From positions 570,001-634,000 of the forward strand of contig NC_135563.1 in assembly GCF_964340395.1 (NCBI RefSeq): a DNA stretch of 64,000 nt, given 5' to 3'. The notes below the pieces were generated by a model, which ran no database searches, was not told the DNA's origin, and was given only the letters and a program-made list of their open reading frames with translations. The stretch's first letter is position 1, and every line of letters starts with the position of its first letter. The translations under genes were made by a program, and so were the position numbers. This stretch comes from Glandiceps talaboti (Eukaryota > Hemichordata > Enteropneusta > Spengelidae). This document shows, one piece after another, positions 37,272 to 50,002 of the stretch.

Positions 37272-38236
37272 TAGTCCCCGCCGGACGAAGTCCGGGACGG
37301 GGACTTATGGATTGGGTTCCGTGCGTCCGTCCATCCGTCAGTCTGTCCGTCCGTCCGCAGCCGTTTCTTGGAGATGCCTGGACTGATTTTTTTCAAACTT
37401 GGTACAGGGGCAACATACAATGGCATACATATGCACGTCAATTTGTTTCATGATACGATCCAATATGGCCGCCTAGCAGCCATTTTGATTGCAAATTTTC
37501 CCTGTCTAAAGCCATAACTCAGACATGCTTGAACAGATCTCATTCAAAGTTGGTATTAGGACAGTGTTCTATGACATACATGTGCACATTCATTGTTGTC
37601 ATGATACGATCCAATATGGCCGCCTAGCAGCCATTTTGTTTGTGAATTTTCCATGTCCAAAGCCATAACTCAGACATGCTTGAACAGATCTCATTCAAAG
37701 TTGGTATTAAGACAGTGTTCTATGACATACATGTGCATATCCATTTGTTGTCATGATACGATCCAATATGGCCGCCTAGCACCCATTTTGTTTCCGAATT
37801 TTCCATGTCCAAAGCCATAACTCAGACATGCTTGAACAGATCTCATTCAAAGTTGGTATTAGGACAGTGTTCTATAACATACATGTGCATATCCATTTTC
37901 ATCGTGATACGATCCAATATCGCTGCCTGGTAGCCATTTTGTTTGCGAATTTTCCATGTCCAAAGCCATAACTCAGACATGCTTGAACAGATCTCATTCA
38001 AAGTTGGTATTAGGACAGTGTTCTATGACATACATGTGCATATCCATTTTCGTCGTGATACGATCCCCCATACCCGACCCATCCTTTATTGTTGTAGGCA
38101 TGTTCCATGTCCAACAAGCAGACACAACATATCTAAGTCTGTTTGATTTAGGTTCACAAGTGTTGTTGCGTGATCAGAGTAGTGATAATTCCTTAAAACC
38201 CAATCATAGCGGGGACTATGTCATTCTCAATGACTT
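37272..38236 (+). mobile_element. Hairpin-ended element, TAGTCCCCGC family, full length
   Basis: The left terminus is a nested hairpin: AGTCCCCG (37273-37280), CCGGAC, loop GAA, GTCCGG, GA, CGGGGACT (37298-37305). It is followed by 'tccgtgcgtccgtccatccg'. The core has four tandem units of about 152 bp containing 'aaagccataactcagacatg' and 'cgatccaatatggccgccta'. The right end has AGCGGGGACTA, inverted to the left terminus, then a hairpin GTCATT-CTC-AATGAC (38220-38234). There is no coding capacity. The plan is the same as in the TAGCACAACTG family. Confidence 0.8.
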
Positions 38237-38284
38237 GTTGCATGTTTGGCTTGTGACAGTGAATTTACGTGTATTATTTTATGG

Positions 38285-40012
38285 CCAGCACAAGGCTGCA
38301 TAGGGTGTGATATTCTAGACGTACGGAACCAACACAAGGCTGCATAGGGTGTGATATTCTAGACTTACGGAACCAACACAAGGCTGCATAGGGTGTGATA
38401 TTCTAGACTTACGGAGCCAGCACAAGGCTGCATAGGGTGTGATATTCTAGACTTACGGAGCCAACACAAGGCTGCATAGGGTGTGATATTCTAGACTTAT
38501 GGAACCAACACAAGGCTGCATAGGGTGTGATATTCTAGACTTACGGAACCAACACAAGGCTGCATAGGGTGTGATATTCTAGACTTACGGAACCAACACA
38601 AGGCTCCATAGGGTGTGATATTCTAGACTTACGGAGCCAACACAAGGCTGCATAGGGTGTGATATTCTAGACTTACGGAGCCAGCGCAAGACTGCATAGG
38701 GTGTGATATTCTAGACTTACGGAACCAACACAAGGCTGCATAGGGTGTGATATTCTAGACTTACGGAGCCAACACAAGGCTGCATAGGGTGTGATATTCT
38801 AGACTTACGGAGCCAGCACAAGGCTGCATAGGGTGTGATATTCTAGACTTACGGAGCCAGCACAAGGCTGCATAGGGTGTGATATTCTAGACTTATGGAA
38901 CCAACACAAGGCTGCATAGGGTGTGATATTCTAGACTTACGGAGCCAGCACAAGGCTGCATAGGGTGTGATATTCTAGACTTACGGAGCCAGCACAAGGC
39001 TGCATAGGGTGTGATATTCTAGACTTACGGAACCAACACAAGGCTGCATAGGGTGTGATATTCTAGACTTACGGAACCAACACAAGGCTGCATAGGGTGT
39101 GATATTCTAGACTTACGGAGCCAACACAAGGCTGCATAGGGTGTGATATTCTAGACTTACGGAGCCAGCACAAGGCTGCATAGGGTGTGATATTCTAGAC
39201 TTACGGAGCCAGCATATAGGGTGTGATATTCTAGACTTACGGAGCCAACACAAGGCTGCATAGGGTGTGATATTCTAGACTTACGGAACCAACACAAGGC
39301 TGCATAGGGTGTGATATTCTAGACTTACGGAACCAACACAAGGCTGCATAGGGTGTGATATTCTAGACTTACGGAGCCAACACAAGGCTGCATAGGGTGT
39401 GATATTCTAGACTTACGGAACCAACACAAGGCTCCATAGGGTGTGATATTCTAGACTTACGGAACCAACACAAGGCTGCATAGGGTGTGATATGCTAGAC
39501 TTACGGAACCAACACAAGGCTGCATAGGGTGTGATATTCTGGACTTACGGAGCCAGCACAAGGCTGCATAGGGTGTGATATTCTAGCATAGGGTGTGATA
39601 TTCTAGACTTACGGAACCAACACAAGGCTGCATAGGGTGTGATATTCTAGACTTACGGAACCAACACAAGGCTGCATAGGGTGTGATATTCTGGACTTAC
39701 GGAACCAACACAAGGCTGCATAGGGTGTGATATTCTGGACTTACGGAGCCAGCACAAGGCTGCATAGGGTGTGATATTCTAGACTTACGGAATCAACACA
39801 AGGCTGCATAGGGTGTGATATTCTGGACTTACGGAGCCAGCACAAGGCTGCATAGGGTGTGATATTCTAGACTTACGTAGCCAGCACAAGGCTGCATAGG
39901 GTGTGATATTCTAGACTTCCGGAGCCAGCACAAGGCTGCATAGGGTGTGATATTCTGGACTTATGGAGCCAGCACAAGACTGCATAGGATGTGATATTGT
40001 AGACTTACGGAA
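38285..40012. repeat. Intron 10 minisatellite, 44-bp unit, about 39 copies
   Basis: Units contain 'catagggtgtgatattctag' and 'acaaggctg' with a two-state site (GGAACCAAC or GGAGCCAGC) giving a variant order along the array. It begins about 50 bases after the right end of the preceding mobile element. Confidence 0.97.
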
Positions 40013-40126
40013 CCCGGTCTGAGACCTATGTAAAACTCACATTCGGACTCAACAGAAGTAGGCCTTATCGATTTGTTGAGGACTTGAATTATTGCTTGTT
40101 TTTGATCATGGTGTACAGATGATTAT

Positions 40127-40202
40127 TAGCACAACTGAACTGATAACGTTCAATAGTGCCATAGGCATGGCAAAGTGTCTGTCTGTCTGTCTGTCTGTGT
40201 CG

Positions 40203-40264
<62 letters not shown>

Positions 40265-41527
40265 AAACAACTTAAAGTAAAAAACTGCCAGACCGATTGC
40301 CATGATATTTGGTTACCTTGGGTGTCTAATTGGGAAATTGTTCAAGTCAAAAGGATCTTACCACCAGATTTGGGTTTAAAAAATGTGATTTTTGGTAAAA
40401 AAAACTTAAACTCAAATACTACTGGGCAGATCAGTTTGAAATTTGGTGGGAACATTCTTAAGGGTGTTTAGATTAAGAATTGTTCACGACATGATGATCC
40501 CATCAGTGGTATGCAAATTAGTGCTAAAAATGTGTCTTTTTGGTCGATCTTTAATTCCAAAACTACTGAGCAGATTGTGTTGAAATTTAATGGGAATGCA
40601 TCTTGGGATGTATAGATGAAGACATATTATGAATACAATGATGTCATGAGTGATATGCAAATTAGGTGTAAAAATGTTCATTTTTGGTCAAAAACTTGTA
40701 TCTCACAAAGTACTTGGTTAATGACACTGAAACTTGGTGAGATGTTTCTAGAAGTGTTATTATGCAGATTGTCTTCAAAATATTTTGACAAAATTGGCCG
40801 TAGGAACCATGACCACGCCCTTAGCAACAACCAATTGGCAGTATATTTTGGTCAAATAACAACATCATCTGGTAGGCAAGTGAGTAAACTTTCAAAAAAT
40901 GTATGCAAATATCCCTAGCAAACATGACCAGCAACAGCCAAACGGTAGTGTATTTCACAAAGATAACAGGGATTAATAGGCAATTGAATAAACATTCAAA
41001 AAATGTATGTAAATTTGCCTAGCAACAAGATCACGCCCATAGCCAAATAATCGCGTATATTGCAAAGATAACAACAGGAATAGAAAGACAAATGAATAAA
41101 CATTCAAAAAATGCATGCAAATGTGCCTAGCAACAAAACCACGCCCATAGCAACAGCCAAATAGTCACGTATATTGTGAAGATAACAACAGGAATAGAAA
41201 GACAAATGAAGAAACATTTAAAAATGTATGCAAAAGACCACGCCCATAGCAACAGCCAAATGATCATGTATATTGCAAAGATAATATCAGGAATTCATAC
41301 ACAGGTGAACAAAAACATACAAAAATGTATGCAAATATATCTAACAACATGACCACACCCATAGCAACAGCCAAATGATAGTGTATATCGCAAAGATAGC
41401 AACATGGTTGGATAGGCAACTGGATAGTCATTCAGCAAATGAACACCTATTGTTAGCATGGACTAGCATATGGATAAACATTTTAAAAACTGTACAGTTG
41501 TGCTACAAAGCCATTGGCGGTATTTTT
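40127..41527 (+). mobile_element. TAGCACAACTG-family element, tandem copy B1
   Basis: The left end TAGCACAACTGAAC is followed by CTGT and a 60-bp (GT)n run, then about 150-bp modules and satellite units. The right end is gtacagttgtgctac, ccattggcgg, TATTTTT. The next copy begins at the following base without any spacer. B1 is more diverged than B2 and B3. Confidence 0.88.
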
Positions 41528-42883
41528 TAGCACAACTGAACTGAGGTTCAGTAGTGCTATAGGGATCGCCCGGCGTCTGTCTGTCTGTCTGTGTGTGTGT
41601 GTTTGTGTGTGTAAACAACTTAAAGTCAAAAACCGCTGAACCGATTGCCATGATATTTGGTGGGTCCATTACCTTGGGTGTCTAGTTGGGAAATTGTTCA
41701 AATCAAAATGATCGCATCACAGGTGTGTGATTTGGGTCAAAAAATGTGATTTTTGGTCAAAAAACTTAAACTCAGAAACTACCTGGCAGATTGGTGCGTA
41801 ATTTGGTGGGAACATTTAAGGGGGTGTAAAGTAAGATTTGTTCATGACATGATCATTCCATCAGTGATATGCAAATTAGGGCTAAAATGTGTCTTTTTGG
41901 TTAAAAATCTATAATTCCAAAACTACTGAGCAGATTGGGCTGAAATTTAATGGGAATGCATCTAGGGATGTATGGACAAAGAAATATTAAGCATACAATG
42001 ATTCCATGAGTGATATGCAAATTAGGTGTAAAAATGTTCATTTTTGGTCAAAAACTTATATCTCAAAAAGTACTTGGTCACCAAGTCTGAAACTTGGTGA
42101 GATGTTTCTGAAAGTGTTATTCTGCAGATTTTCTTCAAAACATTTTGACAAAATTGGCCCTAGCAACCATGACCACGCCCTTAGCAACAACCAAATGGCA
42201 GTATATTTTGGTCAAATAACAACATCATCTGGTAGGCAAATGAGTAACTTTCAAAAAATGTATGCAAATATCCCTAGCAAACATGACCAGCAACAGCCAA
42301 ACGGTAGTGTATTTCACAAAGATAACAGGGATTAATAGGCAATTGAATAAACATTCAAAAAATGTATGTAAATTTGCCTAGCAACAAGATCACGCCCATA
42401 GCCAAATAATCGCGTATATTGCAAAGATAACAACAGGAATAGAAAGACAAATGAATAAACATTCAAAAAATGCATGCAAATGTGCCTAGCAACAAAACCA
42501 CGCCCATAGCAACAGCCAAATAGTCACCTATATTGTGAAGATAACAACAGGAATAGAAAGACAAATGAAACATTTAAAAATGTATGCAAAAGACCACGCC
42601 CATAGCAACAGCCAAATGATCACGTATATTGCAAAGATAATATCAGGAATTCATACACAGGTGAACAAAAACATACAAAAATGTATGCAAATATATCTAA
42701 CAACATGACCACACCCATAGCAACAGCCAAATGATAGTGTATATCGCAAAGATAGCAACATGGTTGGATAGGCAACTGGATAGTCATTCAGCAAATGAAC
42801 ACCTATTGTTAGCATGGACTAGCATATGGATAAACATTTTAAAAACTGTACAGTTGTGCTACAAAGCCATTGGCGGTATTTTT
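41528..42883 (+). mobile_element. TAGCACAACTG-family element, tandem copy B2
   Basis: The terminal hairpin has arms TAGCACAACTGAAC (41528-41541) and GTTCAGTAGTGCTA (41546-41559). The element is then cgcccggcgtctgtctgtct, modules, and five or six satellite units. The right end matches B1. It is nearly identical to B3 over the first 730 bp, so the two arose by a recent tandem event. There is no open frame of note. Confidence 0.9.
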
Positions 42884-44060
42884 TAGCACAACTGAACTGA
42901 GGTTCAGTAGTGCTATAGGGATCGCCCGGCGTCTGTCTGTCTGTCTGTCTGTCTGTGTGTGTGTGTTTGTGTGTGTAAACAACTTAAAGTCAAAAACCGC
43001 TGAACCGATTGCCATGATATTTGGTGGGTCCATTACCTTGGGTGTCTAGTTGGGAAATTGTTCAAATCAAAATGATCGCATCACAGGTGTGTGATTTGGG
43101 TCAAAAAATGTGATTTTTGGTCAAAAAACTTAAACTCAAAAACTACTGGGCAGATTGGTGTGTAATTTGGTGGGAACATTTAAGGGGGTGTAAAGTAAGA
43201 TTTGTTCATGACATGATCATTCCATCAGTGATATGCAAATTAGGGCTAAAATGTGTCTTTTTGGTTAAAAATCTATAATTCCAAAACTACTGAGCAGATT
43301 GGGCTGAAATTTAATGGGAATGCATCTAGGGATGTATGGACAAAGAAATATTAAGCATACAATGATTCCATGAGTGATATGCAAATTAGGTGTAAAAATG
43401 TTCATTTTTGGTCAAAAACTTATATCTCAAAAAGTACTTGGTCACCAAGTCTGAAACTTGGTGAGATGTTTCTGAAAGTGTTATTCTGCAGATTTTCTTC
43501 AAAACATTTTGACAAAATTGGCCCTAGCAACCATGACCACGCCCTTAGCAACAACCAAATGGCAGTATATTTTGGTCAAATAACAACATCATCTGGTAGG
43601 CAAATGAGTAAACATTAAAAAAATGTATGCAAATACCCTAGCAACCATGACCACGCCCTTAGCAACAGCCAAACGGTCATGTATTTCACAAAGATAACAA
43701 CAGGGATTAATAGACAATTGAATAAACATTCAAATAACGTACGTAAGTATGCCTAGCAACAAGACCACGCCCATAGCAACAGCCAAATAATCACATATAT
43801 TGCAAAGATAACAACGGGAATTAATAGACAACTGAATAAACTTTCAAAAATGTATGCAAATATATCTAACAACATGACCACGCCCATAGCAACAGCCAAA
43901 TGATAGCATACATGTATATCGTAAAGATAGCAACATGGTTGGATAGGCAACTGGATAGTCATTCACCAAATGAACACTTATTGTTAGCATGGACTACCAT
44001 ATTGATAAACATTTTTAAAAACTGTACAGTTGTGCTACAACGCCATTGGCGGTATTTTTT
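42884..44060 (+). mobile_element. TAGCACAACTG-family element, tandem copy B3
   Basis: The left part repeats B2 almost base for base to about 43615, then the satellite region differs in unit number and order. It ends with gtacagttgtgctacaacgc, CATTGGCGG, TATTTTTT. The right flank is unique sequence leading to exon 11. Confidence 0.9.
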
Positions 44061-44198
44061 AAATTTTAAAACCAGAATATGTTTCAAGAACATGACGTCT
44101 AGCAAAATAGCAATTGTTAATGTTAGCATTTTAAATCACCTTTAAAATTATCATCCTGTACTGTGTTCTAACTCTGATTGGTATCTCTGTTCTAACAG

Positions 44199-44366
44199 CT
44201 GATGGGGAAATGTAATGAACTTGAGAATACCATGCAGGAAATAGCCAGACTTGAAGAAGAACTCAATGAATTAAGGAATAAGTTGAAAGATTTAGATAAT
44301 ATACAAAGTGAGAGGGATATGCTACAAGGCAAGCTCCAAGCAGCAGAGATGGCACTCAAAAATAAG
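44199..44366 (+). CDS. Exon 11: coiled-coil segment, 56 codons
   Basis: The acceptor tctctgttctaacag|CTG and donor AATAAG|gtaggg are both phase 0. The exon reads LMGKCNELENTMQEIARLEE, continues with LNELRNKLKDLDNIQSERDM and ends AEMALKNK, a textbook coil. It lies about 140 bases after the last of three tandem mobile-element copies, at the end of an 8-kb intron. Confidence 0.92.
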
Positions 44367-44601
44367 GTAGGGTTGAAAACATACATTGTAACGGAGAGTT
44401 GATATACAGTATACATTGACTTCGACCACGGTCTGAGAGTGAAAGACATGATCATTTACATCCAGAATTTCTCACTTGAACCTTGTTACTGGAGAATTGC
44501 AATCTGTTATCATCAACTAATCTATAGTTTTAATAAGTTGTGTAAACCAGGAGTTGAAAATCTGGTGAAATGTTAGTGTTTATATTTATTCAGTTATTTT
44601 T

Positions 44602-45262
44602 ACCTCCCAGAGGGGAGGTATTGAAATGGCGATGTCTGTCTGTGTGTCTGTCTGTCTCTCCGTCTGTCTGTGTCTGTCTGTCTCTGTCTCTGTCTGCATG
44701 TATGTCTGTCTGTCTATGTCATCATTTAATTAGGCTGTATCTTAATAATGCAAGCTTCAAATTTCATATAATATGGTACATATATCAACCATAATAATAC
44801 ACACCTGTCCTATGAAGTTTGTTGATACAACTTTTACTTTTAATGAGTCATTTGAAAAGTTAATGATATCCAGTAATTAAGCTGTATCATACACTCTTCA
44901 AATTCCATATAATTTGGCACATACATTAACCATAAGAAAGTGCCTAGTTACCATAGTTTTTTTAGTGTTCATGAGTAATTTGCATAATTAGTGATTTTCG
45001 GTACGTAAGTAGGCTTTATCTTAAGAATGTAAACTGCAAATTTCAAATAAGTTGGTACATATATCAACCATAACAATGCGCACATGAGGTTTCTTGAAGT
45101 AGCTTTTACTTTTAATGAGTAATTTGCAATATTAATGATCTTCAGCAATTGCACTATACATGCTTCAAATTCCATATAATTTATCACATACATTAACTAT
45201 GACAAAACACACATATCCTCTAAAGCCTGTTGGTGAGTTTTTAATTTTAATGCATTATTTGC
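44602..45262 (+). mobile_element. Hairpin-ended element, ACCTCCC family
   Basis: After a T-run, ACCTCCC-AGAG-GGGAGGT forms a hairpin. It is followed by 'attgaaatggcgatgtctgt' and a CTGT-rich microsatellite, then three diverged modules of about 170 bp with 'caaatttcatataatatggt'. A related piece reappears after the 26-bp array at 47336-47410 (gcatacatcaacaataccaa), so the array may have grown inside the element. Confidence 0.55.
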
Positions 45263-45264
45263 AT

Positions 45265-47338
45265 AATTGGTAAAGTCTTCAAACTAGAGTACCTCTGTAA
45301 GTTTTGAACTAGAATACCACTATAAGTTTTCAAACTAGAATACCACTATAAGTTTTCAAACTAGAATACCTCTATAAGTTTTTAAACTAGAGTACCACTA
45401 TAAGTTTTTAAACTAGAATACCACTATAAGTTTTCAAACTAGAATACCACTATAAGTTTTTAAACTAGAATACCACTGTAAGTTTTCAAACTAGAATACC
45501 ACTATAAGTTTTTAAACTAGAATACCACTGTAAGTTTTCAAACTAGAATACCTCTATAAGTTTTTAAACTAGAGTACCACTATAAGTTTTTAAACTAGAA
45601 TACCACTATAAGTTTTCAAACTAGAATACCTCTATAAGTTTTTAAACTAGAGTACCACTATAAGTTTTTAAACTAGAATACCACTATAAGTTTTCAAACT
45701 AGAATACCTCTATAAGTTTTTAAACTAGAATACCACTGTAAGTTTTCAAACTAGAATACCACTATAAGTTTTTAAACTAGAATACCTCTATAAGTTTTTA
45801 AACTAGAGTACCACTATAAGTTTTTAAACTAGAATACCACTATAAGTTTTCAAACTAGAATACCACTATAAGTTTTTAAACTAGAGTACCACTATAAGTT
45901 TTCAAACTAGAATACTGTGTATGTTTTTAAACTAGAATACCACTGTAAGTTTTCAAACTAGAATACCACTATAAGTTTTCAAACTAGAATACCACTATAA
46001 GTTTTTAAACTAGAGTACCACTGTAAGTTTTCAAACTAGAATACCACTATAAGTTTTTGAACTAGAATACCACTGTAAGTTTTCAAACTAGAATACCACT
46101 ATAAGTTTTTAAACTAGAGTACCGCTATAAGTTTTCAAACTAGAATACCACTATAAGTTTTCAAACTAGAATACTGTGTATGTTTTCAAACTAGAATACC
46201 GCTATAAGTTTTCAAACTAGAATACCACAGTGACTATAAGTTCTCAAACTAGAATACCACTATAAGTTAACTAGAATACCTGTATACATATGCAAACTAG
46301 AATACCACTATAAGTTTTCAAACTAGAATACCACTATAAGTTTTCAAACTAGAATACCACTATAAGTTTTTAAACTAGAATACCTGTATACATATGCAAA
46401 CTAGAATACCACTATAAGTTTTCAAACTAGAGTACCACTATAAGTTTTCAAACTAGAATACCACTATAAGTTTTTAAACTAGAATACCACTATTATAAGT
46501 TTTCAAACTAGAATACCACTATAAGTTTTCAAACTAGAATACCTCTATAAGTTTTCAAACTAGAATACCTCTATAAGTTTTTAAACTAGAATACCACTGT
46601 AAGTTTTCAAACTAGAGTACCACTGTAAGTTTTCAAACTAGAATACCACTATAAGTTTTCAAACTAGAATACCACTATAAGTTTTCAAAGTAGAATACCA
46701 CTATAAGTTTTTAAACTAGAATACCTCTATAAGTTTTTAAACTAGAATACCACTGTAAGTTTTCAAACTAGAGTACCACTGTAAGTTTTTAAACTAGAAT
46801 ACCACTATAAGTTTTCAAACTAGAATACCACTATAAGTTTTCAAAGTAGAATACCACTATAAGTTTTTAAACTAGAATACCACTATAAGTTTTTAAACTA
46901 GAATACCACTGTAAGTTTTCAAACTAGAGTACCACTGTAAGTTTTCAAACTAGAATACCACTATAAGTTTTCAAACTAGAATACCACTATAAGTTTTCAA
47001 AGTAGAATACCACTATAAGTTTTTAAACTAGAATACCACTATAAGTTTTTAAACTAGAATACCACTGTAAGTTTTCAAACTAGAGTACCACTGTAAGTTT
47101 TCAAACTAGAATACCACTATAAGTTTTCAAACTAGAATACCACTATAAGTTTTCAAACTAGAATACCACTATAAGTTTTTAAACTAGAATACCACTATAA
47201 GTTTTTAAACTAGAATACCACTGTAAGTTTTCAAACTAGAGTACCACTGTAAGTTTTCAAACTAGAATACCACTATAAGTTTTCAAACTAGAATACTGTG
47301 TATGTTTTCAAACTAGAGTACCACTATAAGTTTTCAAA
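45265..47338. repeat. Intron 11 minisatellite, 26-bp unit, about 79 copies
   Basis: Units contain 'aagttttcaaactagaatac' with variants TTTTTAAAC, CTGTAAG, CTCTATAAG and GAGTACC. A second unit type (ctgtgtatgttttcaaacta, or ctgtatacatatgcaaacta) occurs several times between 45910 and 47310. Blocks of units are repeated in the same variant order. Confidence 0.96.
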
Positions 47339-47450
47339 TTTATGGCATACATCAACAATACCAAAGCCCACAACTTATAAAATGCTTGTTGATGTAGCTT
47401 TAGTTTACATATCTTTTCATTAATTCTCCACTGATTATTGCTCCATGTAA

Positions 47451-48862
47451 GTCCCCCTTCCAAAGACCAGTCACCCAGCTTCTGTTGATGACTTTAGGCC
47501 AATTTCACTAACAAATAGTATCACAAAGGTGTTTGAATGCATCATTGGGAATGGATAAAATATGAAATTAGAGGTAAATTTGATGAAAAACAATACGCAT
47601 CTGTAAAAAGGTCATCATCAACATTTGCTCTTGTAGATATGTTGCAAAATTGGATAGAACAATTAGAAGGGCAGGGAAATTTGGTTAGAGTGTGCTTTTT
47701 GGACTTTAGTAAAGCATTTGACAAAATAGATCACAATATCTTGATGTCAAAACTATTGAAACTTGGCATAAATACCAACTTAGTCAAATGGGTAGCACAC
47801 TTTTTGTGCAATTGTAACCAACGGGTTAAGGTTGGTGACTGTTTGTCTAGCTGGCAAGGTATTCGGGCGGGCATCCCCCAGGGTACGAAATTAGGACCCT
47901 TACTTTTTACAATAATGATCAATGACATCCAAGAGAGTATCCAATGCTCTCACTACATATTCATGGATGATACTACATTGTCTGAAAGCTTTCATTCAAG
48001 AACACCTGTTAATTCTTCTATGCAATCAGTTTTAGATGATGTAAGTACATGGACAGAAGAAAATAACATGAAATTAAATCCAAAAAAATGCAAAGAAATC
48101 ATGATATGTTTTGCAAAACAGTTCACCAAGCCTCAACCCCTCTCATTATCTAATATTGAGCTGGGTGAAATAGACAATTTTAAGTGTCTAGGGTTGACTA
48201 TAAATAATAAGTTGAAGTGGGATAGACATGTTAGCGAATTGGTCAGCAAGGCCTCACAAAGGCTGCACATCCTACGTGTACTGAGTAGATTCGGTGCATC
48301 TGTTCAAGATCTGAAAAGTATTTATGTCTCACTTGTAAGGTCAACATTAGAATATGCCTGTGTGGTATGGCAAGGAGGGTTAACGGAAAAACAAAAAACA
48401 ACAGTTAGAAAAAATTCAGAAGAGGGCTTTCAAAATTGTTTACCCATTTGCTTCATATAGAGAAGCACAAAATATGCTTCAACTAAAATCATTAGAAGGA
48501 AGAAGGCAAGATATTTGTAAGAAATTTGGTGAAAGTATTTTACAGCCAGACCATAAATTAAATCACCTTGTTCAACCTACAATTAACCATAGATATCCAA
48601 CGAGAAACTGTAGCATTAGAAGTTTTCAATCAAGAACCAAGCGCAAAGATTCCAGCCCAGTTGTTTATTGTGTTAATTTATTACGCAATTGAATGTGATT
48701 TATCGTCCTTGTTGTTGTTATTGTTTGTTGTTGATAAGTTGTGTAAAACTTTGCTCAAGTGCAACTTTGTATTTGATGTTATTTTTAGAAGTGTACCTCT
48801 TGTAATTTGGCCTAAGGGTCACCATATTTTGAGGTGAAATAAACCATTATTATTATTATTAT
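47451..48862 (+). pseudogene. 5'-truncated, frameshifted non-LTR retrotransposon (reverse transcriptase)
   Basis: The coding part begins in the RT region (DDFRPISLTNSITKVFE) and continues with DFSKAFDKIDHN, AGIPQGTKLGPLLF and a catalytic box read as FMDD where YADD/FADD is usual. C-terminal LNPKKCKE and the LEKIQKRAFKI-type motif follow. It then runs to a stop at about 48690 and a tail ending aataaacc(att)n. The 5' half, including any endonuclease, is missing. Two one-base frameshifts are visible: one near 47545-47555 (lost base) and one in the A-run at 48393-48398 (extra base). The match is to the CR1/jockey-like group, with the clade unresolved. The copy is inactive and lies wholly inside intron 11. 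Confidence 0.88.
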
Positions 48863-48982
48863 AAGTCAAGTGTTTTGTTTACTTTATATCACCACGGTAA
48901 CTATTACTGTTGATGTTAATGATGTTCCACATGATTGAACATTAATTAGTATTTTAACAGAGATTGCACTGCATTATTTCAG

Positions 48983-49105
48983 GCTGAACAAGAAATCAGA
49001 TTGTTAGATCAACTAACCATGTTACAAATGAAAGTAGAAGATTGTGAAAAACTGAAGGAAACAAGGGATGGCATAGAAGATAGCTACAGAGATATCAAAC
49101 TCAGG
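48983..49105 (+). CDS. Exon 12: coiled-coil segment, 41 codons
   Basis: The exon runs from ctgcattatttcag|GCT to CTCAGG|gtaagt, phase 0. It reads [20 protein letters not shown] and ends SYRDIKLR. A 148-base (TA)n tract starts only 42 bases after the donor, so it lies almost against the splice signal. The exon sits about 120 bases downstream of the tail of a plus-strand retrotransposon. Confidence 0.92.
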
Positions 49106-49143
49106 GTAAGTACCGGTATGCATATAGGTATTTTGATATGTAA

Positions 49144-49298
<155 letters not shown>

Positions 49299-49552
49299 GA
49301 AATGAATAAATATATTAGTTAGTACCATGTGTTCATTGATATTGGTTACAAATGAGAACAGAATGATAACATACTAAAATTACTTAATTCAGTAAATTAT
49401 GAAATCCATCAGTTTTGTCCTTTGGGAAAATACTGTATAAAAAAGTGCTTTTTAGTATGAATTTAATGAAATGTAAAACTTTTCCTATCCTAATGAAATC
49501 TTTAAAAAAAGAAATTATTCTATGAATATCACAATACTTGGTCTCTAAGTTT

Positions 49553-50002
49553 TATTTTAATAATACAAATCTAAGTACAAAGTTTTAGTAGTACAAATCT
49601 AAGTGCAAAGTTTTATTAGTACAAATCTAAGTACAAAGTTTTAGTAGTACAAATCTAAGTACAAAGTTTTAGTAGTACAAATCTAAGTATAAAGTTTTAG
49701 TAGTACAAATCTAAGTACAAAGTTTTAGTAGTACAAATCTAAGTACAAAGTTTTAGTAGTACAAATCTAAGTACAAAGTTTTAGTAGTACAAATCTAAGT
49801 ACAAAGTTTTAGTAGTACAAATCTAAGTACAAAGTTTTAGTAGTACAAATCTAAGTACAAAGTTTTAGTAGTACAAATCTAAGTACAAAGTTTTAGTAGT
49901 ACAAATCTAAGTACAAAGTTTTAGTAGTACAAATCTAAGTACAAAGTTTTAGTAGTACAAATCTAAGTACAAAGTTGTACTAAGTACAAATCTAAGTACA
50001 AA
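49553..50002. repeat. Intron 12 minisatellite, 28-bp unit, about 16 copies
   Basis: Units contain 'aaatctaagtacaaagtttt' followed by agtagtac and are almost identical, so the array is young. It ends directly at the 3' remains of the minus-strand retrotransposon. Confidence 0.95.
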
